Shown: in pieces, positions 1 to 4,524 of the stretch | Numbering within the stretch: the first letter of the stretch is position 1 | How the letters are laid out: the number at the start of each line of letters is the position of its first letter | Assembly (NCBI GenBank): GCA_945889545.1 | Contig: CAMDCC010000158.1 | Span: 1-7,134, forward strand | DNA: 7,134 nt | Reading direction: 5' to 3' | From: Bifidobacterium breve | Lineage (GTDB): Bacteria > Actinomycetota > Acidimicrobiia > IMCC26256 > PALSA-555 | Translations under genes and position numbers: made by a program | Notes under the pieces: generated by a model | The model's database searches: none | What the model was told of the DNA's origin: nothing | What the model saw: the letters and a program-made list of their open reading frames with translations, nothing else

Positions 1-81
1 GATCAAGGCATCACCCTCGAAGACACCCCCACCGGCACCATCTGGCATCGCACCGCGGCGGCGAGCGAGCGGAGCGAGTGA
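1..81 (+). CDS. cysS: Cysteinyl-tRNA synthetase, C-terminal end (partial)
   Basis: Frame 1 is open from the window edge to the TGA at 79-81 and encodes only the last 26 residues. The stretch GITLEDTPTGTIWHR matches the usual C-terminus of bacterial CysRS, which has the form G-I-x-L-E-D-x-x-x-G-T-x-W. This class I enzyme charges tRNA-Cys in the cytoplasm. After the conserved end there is an extra tail, TAAASERSE, encoded by a GAGCG-rich stretch. The stop shares GTGA (78-81) with the start of the next gene, so the two are probably translationally coupled. The cysS-rlmB order is common in actinobacteria and supports the call. The catalytic domain lies outside the window. Confidence 0.85.
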   Translation, partial: DQGITLEDTPTGTIWHRTAAASERSE

Positions 82-905
82 GCTCGCGGGAGCGGCGAGC
101 GCCCGAAGGGACGGCGGACCTGTATCCCGGCCGCCGAGCGAGTGCGACCAAGGGCAAGGGACTGGGTGGAGACCGCGTACCTGGTCGACGGGCAGTGCGT
201 GAGCTGCTGGTCGCGGGGAAGCGTTCGGTCCGCACGGTCTGGATCGCCGAGGGCCAGGACAAGAACGCGTTGCTCGACGAGATCGTGGAGCTCGCGTCGG
301 CGTCCGGCGCGGACGTTCGATTCGTCGACGCCGAGCGGGTCAAGACCGAGGCACACAGCGACGGGTCACAAGGTGTGGTCGCGCAGGCCGCGCCGGTGCA
401 GCCTGTCGCGCTCGACGACCTCGCCGCCCAATCCGACGCGTTTCTCGTGGTGCTCGACGGCGTCACCGATCCCCGCAACCTCGGCGCGGTGCTGCGCTGC
501 GCCGAGACCGCGGGCGCGACGGGCGCGGTGTTTCCCCGCCACCGTTCCGCGTCGCTCACGCCGGCGGCGGTGAAGGCGGCGGCTGGCGCGATCGAGTACC
601 TACCGATCGCTCTCGTCGGCGGCGTGCCCGGTGCCCTCGAACAGCTCTCACGCGCCGGAGTGTGGTCGGTTGGGCTCGACGCCGACGGCAAAGCATCGGT
701 GTACGACCTCGCGGTGGCTGAGGGCCCGGTGGCGCTCGTGCTCGGCGCCGAGGGGCGCGGAATCTCGCGTCTCGCGAGTCAACGGTGCGACGTGCTCGCG
801 GCGATCCCGCGCCACGGCCACGTCGAGTCGCTCAACGTCGCCGCGGCAGCCGCCGTCGCGTGCTTCGAGGTTGCTCGGCGTCGCTCAGCGATACGCGATC
901 AGTAG
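78..905 (+). CDS. rlmB: 23S rRNA (guanosine-2'-O)-methyltransferase RlmB, SpoU/TrmH family
   Basis: This 275-residue protein is a SPOUT-fold methyltransferase that uses S-adenosylmethionine. RlmB of E. coli methylates the 2'-O of G2251 in the 23S rRNA peptidyl-transferase region. Residues 1-30 are a basic, poorly conserved extension typical of actinobacterial members. Residues 33-105 match the N-terminal substrate-binding domain, starting at VPGRRAVRELL. The three SpoU motifs are intact: VVLDGVTDPRNLGAVLR (124-140, with N134 and R140), LVLGAEGRGIS (220-230, with E225) and the knot segment IPRHGHVESLNVAAAAAV (243-260, with N253). The GTG at 78 is chosen because it overlaps the cysS stop as GTGA, which gives coupled translation. 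No separate promoter is visible. The exact target nucleotide cannot be proven from sequence, and a related TrmH-type tRNA or rRNA specificity is the alternative. Confidence 0.92.
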   Translation: MSSRERRAPEGTADLYPGRRASATKGKGLGGDRVPGRRAVRELLVAGKRSVRTVWIAEGQDKNALLDEIVELASASGADVRFVDAERVKTEAHSDGSQGVVAQAAPVQPVALDDLAAQSDAFLVVLDGVTDPRNLGAVLRCAETAGATGAVFPRHRSASLTPAAVKAAAGAIEYLPIALVGGVPGALEQLSRAGVWSVGLDADGKASVYDLAVAEGPVALVLGAEGRGISRLASQRCDVLAAIPRHGHVESLNVAAAAAVACFEVARRRSAIRDQ

Positions 906-917
906 CCTTGATCGTGC

Positions 918-990
918 GCCGGGTTAGCTCAGCTGGCAGAGCGCCGCTCTTGTAAAGCGGAGGTCGTCGGTTCGATCCCGACACCCGGCT
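918..990 (+). tRNA. tRNA-Thr, anticodon TGT
   Basis: The complete cloverleaf can be folded by hand. The acceptor stem GCCGGGT (918-924) pairs with ACCCGGC (983-989), with discriminator T990. The D stem is GCTC (927-930) with GAGC (939-942). The anticodon stem CCGCT (944-948) pairs with AGCGG (956-960) around loop CTTGTAA, which places anticodon TGT at 951-953. The variable loop is AGGTC, and the T stem GTCGG (966-970) pairs with CCGAC (978-982) around TTCGATC. It reads ACA and, by wobble, other Thr codons. The 3' CCA is not encoded, so it must be added by the nucleotidyltransferase. It begins 12 bases after the rlmB stop and may be co-transcribed with it. Confidence 0.97.
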
Positions 991-1004
991 CGGTCAAGTC
1001 TCTA

Positions 1005-1041
1005 GATAGCCCCATTGCCCCTCAGGGGCAATGGGGCTATC
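1005..1041. repeat. Perfect 17-bp inverted repeat with 3-nt centre
   Basis: Left arm GATAGCCCCATTGCCCC (1005-1021) is exactly complementary to the right arm at 1025-1041, with TCA between them. Inside it, the 5-mer GCCCC or its complement GGGGC recurs four times at 8-base steps (1009, 1017, 1025, 1033), separated by ATT, TCA and AAT. As RNA it would form a very stable hairpin that could end the rlmB-tRNA transcript. However, only two T residues follow the stem, so it is a poor intrinsic terminator. As DNA it is a good two-tier operator directly before the putative antitoxin gene. Both roles are inference; the symmetry itself is seen directly. Confidence 0.9.
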
Positions 1042-1043
1042 TT
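1015..1043 (+). promoter_or_regulatory. Candidate promoter inside the inverted repeat
   Basis: TTGCCC (1015-1020) and TATCTT (1038-1043) resemble -35 and -10 boxes and are separated by 17 bases. A start site seven bases after the -10 box would fall at 1050, exactly the ATG of the next gene, giving a leaderless mRNA. That fits the lack of any Shine-Dalgarno sequence in 1042-1049 and is a common actinobacterial arrangement. Both boxes lie within or at the edge of the inverted repeat, so a bound repressor would block polymerase. This is a consensus match by eye only. Confidence 0.4.
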
Positions 1044-1049
1044 GGGCCA

Positions 1050-1286
1050 ATGGAGGATGACGTCGTCCAACTCGACAGCAGGCTGAGGGTGAGCCTCGGC
1101 AAGTTCGGCCTTGCCCCACATAGTCGGTACCTCGTCACGAAGGAGGCAGACGGCTGCTTGACCTTGACGCCGGCAACCGTCGTCCCAGAGATCGAGGCGC
1201 GCTTCCTCGCAAACTCGGAGCTGCTCGAGCGGATCACTGCCAATAGGGCGGATCCGTCTCGATTGGTCCAGCGCAAGCGTGGCTGA
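1050..1286 (+). CDS. Putative AbrB/MazE-like antitoxin
   Basis: This small protein of 78 residues is not recognised as a named family member. Residues 9-42 look like a SpoVT-AbrB-type swapped-hairpin DNA-binding domain: a strand SRLRVSL, a Gly/Leu turn, the strand SRYLVTKEADG and the strand CLTLTPA. This resembles the family pattern of G-R-(hydrophobic)-x-(I/L), then a short helix, then D-G-x-(I/L)-x-L-x-P. The C-terminal part (about 46-78) is helical, then basic (RLVQRKRG), and could wrap a partner. It is followed with an 8-nt overlap by a ParE/RelE-like gene, the usual antitoxin-first order. An operator-like palindrome lies directly upstream, as expected for autorepression. ATG 1050 is the first start after the palindrome; no ribosome binding site is seen. 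Antitoxin function is inferred from fold pattern and context. Confidence 0.6.
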   Translation: MEDDVVQLDSRLRVSLGKFGLAPHSRYLVTKEADGCLTLTPATVVPEIEARFLANSELLERITANRADPSRLVQRKRG

Positions 1287-1569
1287 GCTCTCCTACGACG
1301 CACTTGCAGATCAAGCCCTGACGCAGCTCGAGGCCAGCGCTGACGATCAAGATCGAGAGTTGCTCGCACGAATCAACGCCGTGCTCGATCAACTTGCCGC
1401 AAACCCACGGGATGCATCCGTACGGCAACGCCGGTTCCAGTCGGGGCTCTGGCTGGTCACCGTTCGAGGGCGCGTTGGAGAAGACGATTGGGCACTGCTC
1501 TGGGAGCCGCATGTCGAACTTCCAGGCGATGTGATGGTCCACTATGTCGGGTCGGCATCATTCGCGTAG
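1279..1569 (+). CDS. Putative ParE/RelE-superfamily toxin
   Basis: The product has 96 residues, the usual size for this fold. Its layout fits a ParE/RelE-like protein: an N-terminal strand and long helices (LSYDALADQALTQLE, then residues 21-41 rich in charged and Leu residues), LDQLAANPRD, then a beta-sheet half. That half contains VRQRRFQSGLWLVTVRG, DDWALLWEPH and the closing strand VMVHYVGSASF. Family members either cleave ribosome-bound mRNA (RelE) or poison gyrase (ParE); the sequence does not tell which, and conserved catalytic residues cannot be assigned confidently. The GTG start at 1279 lies inside the antitoxin's last codons (8-nt overlap), indicating coupled, lower-level translation. 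By eye, codon choice in this pair is less GC-rich than in neighbouring genes, hinting at acquisition. It could also be a degenerate or non-toxic homologue. Confidence 0.6.
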   Translation: MAELSYDALADQALTQLEASADDQDRELLARINAVLDQLAANPRDASVRQRRFQSGLWLVTVRGRVGEDDWALLWEPHVELPGDVMVHYVGSASFA

Positions 1570-1575
1570 GGGACG

Positions 1576-1616
1576 CGCGGGATATCCGCGGAGTTGATGG
1601 ACCAGACGGCCATACT
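1576..1616 (+). promoter_or_regulatory. Weak candidate control region before the DUF3263 gene
   Basis: The 56 bases between the toxin stop and the next GTG hold an imperfect dyad (1576-1590) centred on GATATC, with GGATATCC exact and flanking CGC/GCG arms around one bulged G. They also hold a -10-like CATACT (1611-1616), which would place a start site 3-4 bases before the GTG at 1626. No convincing -35 box is seen at the right distance. Some promoter is expected here because the gene content changes, but this assignment is tentative. Confidence 0.25.
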
Positions 1617-1625
1617 CGTGGCCCG

Positions 1626-1883
1626 GTGGAACTCTCGGTGCGTGATTGCGCCATCCTCGATTTCGAACGCTCCTGGTGGCAGCTGACTGGCTCCAAGGAG
1701 GCGGAGATCCGCGCGCGGTTGAATATGTCCGCCACTCGCTACTATCGCCGTCTCGGCGAGCTCGTTGAGCTGCCCGCCGCGTTCGTCTACGACCCCTTGA
1801 CTGTGAAGCGCATCCGCCGCCACCGAGATCTCCGCCGCCGGGCCCGGTACGAAGGGCGCGCCGCCGATCCGCGCTCGCCATGA
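1626..1883 (+). CDS. DUF3263 family protein, small HTH-like
   Basis: The protein has 85 residues and matches the actinobacterial DUF3263 pattern: LSVRDCAILDFERSWW (3-18), a K-E-A-E-I-R-x-R-L helix (24-32), MSATRYYRRL (34-43), DPLTVKRIRRHRD (56-68) and a basic tail. The SATRYYRRL segment looks like the recognition helix of a sigma-region-4 or helix-turn-helix fold, so a DNA-binding role is plausible but unproven. The open frame extends upstream to 1488, inside the toxin gene, but conservation begins at the GTG at 1626, which is the only close in-frame start. No clear ribosome binding site precedes it. It overlaps the LytR_C gene by ATGA (1880-1883). The DUF3263-LytR_C pairing is known elsewhere in actinobacteria (Rv0430 and Rv0431 in Mycobacterium tuberculosis, from memory), so the two probably work together. 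Confidence 0.85.
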   Translation: MELSVRDCAILDFERSWWQLTGSKEAEIRARLNMSATRYYRRLGELVELPAAFVYDPLTVKRIRRHRDLRRRARYEGRAADPRSP

Positions 1884-2374
1884 CCGCGATCGCTCACGGC
1901 CGGGGCCGCAGCGCCAGCGAGCGAATGCTTCGTAGCGCCGCGCGGGGCGGAATCCTCATCGGTGTCGCCGTGGTGATCGGGATCGTGCTCCTCCAGGTCG
2001 TGGGCGACGGCTCCTCAGGGCCCGGGAGTGCCACACCCACGAACAACGGCAACGGCGACAGCGTCACGACCACCACCGACTCAGGCGCACGTGTACCCCA
2101 GCAAGTTGGGGTCGCGGTCTACAACGCATCGGGTGTGAGCCAGGCCGCGAACACGAAGGCGAACACCCTGCTTGGCCTCGGGTACCAGATCCTCAAGACC
2201 GACAACGCTCCGGACCAGGTCGGCACCACGATCGCGTGTCAAGCCGGCTACGAAATCGAGGCGGCGCAGCTCCAAGCCCTCCGGGAGCTTCCCAACGCGA
2301 CGCTCGTCGTGTTCCCCGCGGTCCCACCCGCGGGGACCGAGCTCGTCAACTGCATCATCACGCTCGGGAAGTAG
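1880..2374 (+). CDS. Membrane-anchored LytR_C-domain protein
   Basis: The product has 164 residues in three parts. There is a short basic cytoplasmic N-terminus (1-23), one transmembrane helix (about 24-42, GILIGVAVVIGIVLLQVVG) and a Gly/Ser/Thr/Asn-rich linker (43-73). An extracytoplasmic LytR_C domain follows (about 76-164). It opens with VGVAVYNASG, followed by A-N-T-x-A-N-T-L-L-G-L-G-Y. The domain usually follows LytR-CpsA-Psr catalytic domains, but here it stands alone with no phosphotransferase domain. The mycobacterial relative VirR (Rv0431) has the same plan and affects cell-envelope integrity and vesicle release, so a cell-wall role is the best guess. C120 and C158 could form a disulfide outside the membrane. 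Translation is coupled to the DUF3263 gene by the ATGA overlap, and otsB follows after 10 bases. Confidence 0.85.
   Translation: MTAIAHGRGRSASERMLRSAARGGILIGVAVVIGIVLLQVVGDGSSGPGSATPTNNGNGDSVTTTTDSGARVPQQVGVAVYNASGVSQAANTKANTLLGLGYQILKTDNAPDQVGTTIACQAGYEIEAAQLQALRELPNATLVVFPAVPPAGTELVNCIITLGK
2313..2336 (+). repeat. 9-bp hairpin inside the LytR_C gene
   Basis: TCCCCGCGG (2313-2321) pairs perfectly with CCGCGGGGA (2328-2336) around the loop TCCCAC. It ends 38 bases before the stop codon and 48 bases before the otsB start. No T-tract follows, so it is not an intrinsic terminator. It may be only a by-product of high GC, or a mild mRNA structure within the operon. Confidence 0.35.
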
Positions 2375-2384
2375 TCCACCCGGT

Positions 2385-3164
2385 GTGACGCTGCCTGCCG
2401 CGCTCCGCAACCTCGCGCGGCACCCATCCGAGAGCGCATTCGTTACAGACTTCGACGGCACGCTCGCGCCGATCGTCGATGATCCAGCCACCGCGGCACC
2501 GCTTTCACAATCGATCGAAGCACTCCGCATTCTTGGCGCGCACCTCAAGGTTGTTGCAATCGTCAGCGGGCGGCCGGTCGCATTCCTGCGTTCACACCTT
2601 GCGATCGAAGGCGTGGAGATCATCGGCCAGTACGGGCTCGAGCGACTCGTCGATGGGCACGCCGTGCTCGATCCACGCGCCGAACCGTATGTTGACGCGG
2701 TGGCTGCAGCGGCGGCGTCGGCCGATCGTCGGTGGCCGGAGCTGAACATCGAACGCAAGGGCGATATCGCGTTCACCGTCCATTGGCGGACGACTCCGGG
2801 GTCGGCGCCCCGCGCCGACGACGTCGCAGCACTCGCCGACCAGCACGGGCTGCAAGTCCAACCCGGTCGTATGGCGTGCGAGCTCCGTCCGGCGGTGCCG
2901 GTCGACAAGGGCACCGCCTTCGCCGACCTCGCCAGTGATGCCCGCTACCGCGCGTTTGCCGGTGACGACGATGGGGACGTCGCGGCGTTCAAGGTCGAGT
3001 TCGGTCCGCCCGACGGCGGCGCCACGGTCCGCATCGGCGTGAGCTCAGCGGAGGCACCACCGGAGTTGCTCGACCTCGCGGACGTCGTCGTCGACGGTCC
3101 CGAGGGCCTGGCTGCGCTGCTCGGCGATCTCGCCGACGCGATCAGCCCGCCCGAGCCGCGGTGA
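2385..3164 (+). CDS. otsB: Trehalose-6-phosphate phosphatase
   Basis: This 259-residue HAD-superfamily phosphatase releases phosphate from trehalose-6-phosphate to give trehalose in the cytoplasm. All HAD motifs are visible. Motif I is VTDFDGTLAPI, with nucleophile D22 and acid/base D24. Motif II is VAIVSGRP, with S61 and R63. The motif III lysine is K175 in VPVDKGTA, and motif IV is AGDDDGDVAAF, with D194, D195 and D198 as metal ligands. The OtsB-type cap signatures IIGQYGLE (79-86) and ERKG...HWR (123-135) are also present. The length is typical of bacterial OtsB. The open frame continues upstream through the LytR_C gene, but GTG 2385 gives the family-like N-terminus 21 residues before motif I. 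It starts 10 bases after the previous stop without a well-placed ribosome binding site, so re-initiation is likely. Its last 23 bp overlap the end of otsA on the other strand. Confidence 0.9.
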   Translation: MTLPAALRNLARHPSESAFVTDFDGTLAPIVDDPATAAPLSQSIEALRILGAHLKVVAIVSGRPVAFLRSHLAIEGVEIIGQYGLERLVDGHAVLDPRAEPYVDAVAAAAASADRRWPELNIERKGDIAFTVHWRTTPGSAPRADDVAALADQHGLQVQPGRMACELRPAVPVDKGTAFADLASDARYRAFAGDDDGDVAAFKVEFGPPDGGATVRIGVSSAEAPPELLDLADVVVDGPEGLAALLGDLADAISPPEPR

Positions 3165-4524
3165 GCTGATCGTCGAGCCAGTCGCGGGGTGTGCGAGCAG
3201 CGGTCAGCTCGCGCAGTCGGGCCGCACGCGCCCTCCGTTCCGCAGCCGGCATCGACAGTGCGGTGTGCAAGCTGGACGCGGTCTGACCGATGTCGTAGGG
3301 GTGCACGGGCTCGGCCGCTTCACCGAGCTCATCCCACGCACCGGCATCGCGCGACAGGCACAGCACGCCGTTGTGTTGGTTCAAGAGCGCGCCCTCCTTG
3401 GCCACGAGGTTCAGTCCGTCCTTCAGAGGGTTCACGAGCAACACGTCGGACCGCGTGAGTGCGGCGACCGTGCGCGTGTAGTCGTCCTGGGTCTCGACGA
3501 CCACGGGTTGCCAGTCGCCGGTTGCCCACCGCTCGTTCACCCGTTGCACTGCCTGCTCGACCTCGTTGTTGTACGCGAGGTACTCGGGCATCGACCGGCG
3601 CGACGCCGTGAGCCGAGCCACGAACACCACGCGCTCGCGCCATTCGGGATGATCGGCGAGGAGGAGGTCGTACGCCTCGAAGCCCCGCACAATGTTCTTC
3701 GACGGGTCGACTCGATCAGCCCGCACGATGAGCTGGCGATCGCCGACGATCGCTTCGAGCTCTTGGCCCGCGACCGCGGCGGCCGGTGACGCGGCGAGCT
3801 GCGCAAGCTCTTCGGCGTCGGGAGCCAGCGCGGCGACGAAGGTAGACCCGCGTGCGTCTGCGCCGAGAACCTCGCGGGCCGATGCCTCGAACGCTCTGGC
3901 CCAACGCCTGGAGTGGAAGCCCGCTGGACTGCCGGACAACGACCGACACAGTGCGACCGCAACATCGTCGGGGAGCACGCGGATCGAGTTGGGCCCGCAG
4001 AACGCCGTATGCGAGAAGTGCGCAACGCGCAGGTCCGGGCGAAGACGACGCAGCATCTCGGGCACGAGTGCGAGGTGGTAGTCCTGCACCAGCACGATGT
4101 CGCCGTCGGGGGCCAATTCGACGGTGGCGTCGGTGAACATCTGGTTCACCTGCTCGTAGGCGGCCCATGCCTCGCGGAACTTGTGATCGAAGCTCGGCTG
4201 ACGAACCAGGTCGAACAATCCGTGGTGCAAGAACCAGAGCGTGCCGTTCGCGACAACGTCGTAGTACAGGTGGTGGACGTTCGGGTCAACGTCCAAGAGC
4301 TTGAGCGCTATGCCCGGCGCGGTTGCTTGCCCAGCGCGTGCGGCGTCGCGTTCGGTGCCGTCGAGGGCTGTGGCGATCCACGTCGCGCCATCGCCGGCGG
4401 CTCCCGAAGTGAGTAGCGGTCCGAGCGCGCTGGCGATCCCACCCGATCCTTGGCGCGCTTCGAATCCACCGTCGGGCGTCCGCGTGAACCGGAACGGTCC
4501 ACGGTTGGAGACGATGACGGTCAC
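3142..4524 (-). CDS. otsA: GT20 trehalose-6-phosphate synthase (OtsA), divergent acceptor loop
   Basis: The 460-residue glycosyltransferase family 20 protein should transfer glucose from a nucleotide sugar to glucose-6-phosphate, giving the substrate for OtsB. By hand alignment with E. coli OtsA the key residues are kept: VSNR (5-8), SGG (27-29), YY and W near 88-97, QDYHL with D148 (D130 in E. coli) and H172 (H154). R271 and K276 in RADRVDPSKN match R262 and K267, and NPLKDGLNLVAKE holds D369, N372, L373 and E377. The loop after the catalytic His reads SHTAFCGPN instead of the common LHIPFPTPE. Related GT20 enzymes include the pseudo-glycosyltransferase VldE, so a different acceptor is possible, though otsB next door favours trehalose-6-phosphate. 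The GTG at 4524 overlaps the treT stop as GTGA, so it is translated with treT. Its 3' end overlaps otsB. Confidence 0.85.
   Translation of the reverse strand: MTVIVSNRGPFRFTRTPDGGFEARQGSGGIASALGPLLTSGAAGDGATWIATALDGTERDAARAGQATAPGIALKLLDVDPNVHHLYYDVVANGTLWFLHHGLFDLVRQPSFDHKFREAWAAYEQVNQMFTDATVELAPDGDIVLVQDYHLALVPEMLRRLRPDLRVAHFSHTAFCGPNSIRVLPDDVAVALCRSLSGSPAGFHSRRWARAFEASAREVLGADARGSTFVAALAPDAEELAQLAASPAAAVAGQELEAIVGDRQLIVRADRVDPSKNIVRGFEAYDLLLADHPEWRERVVFVARLTASRRSMPEYLAYNNEVEQAVQRVNERWATGDWQPVVVETQDDYTRTVAALTRSDVLLVNPLKDGLNLVAKEGALLNQHNGVLCLSRDAGAWDELGEAAEPVHPYDIGQTASSLHTALSMPAAERRARAARLRELTAARTPRDWLDDQLTAARAG

Noticed and set aside
1005..1043. Classical intrinsic terminator
   Set aside because: The stem is perfect but is followed by only TT before GGGCC, so it lacks the T-tract; kept as an inverted repeat with an operator hypothesis instead.
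1488..1625. 46-residue upstream extension of the DUF3263 gene
   Set aside because: It overlaps the toxin gene in another frame, is not DUF3263-like, and the conserved domain starts immediately after GTG 1626.
968..1625. Integration of a mobile element at the tRNA-Thr 3' end
   Set aside because: No second copy of the tRNA 3' end, no integrase and no flanking direct repeat is visible within the window.
2172..2384. Upstream extension of otsB inside the LytR_C gene
   Set aside because: The added residues are Ser/Arg/Pro-rich frame-shadow sequence of LytR_C, and OtsB similarity starts after GTG 2385.
2081..2914. Reverse open frame (277 residues) across the LytR_C and otsB genes
   Set aside because: It spans two real genes and their junction in antisense; composition is Ser/Arg/Ala-rich without motifs.
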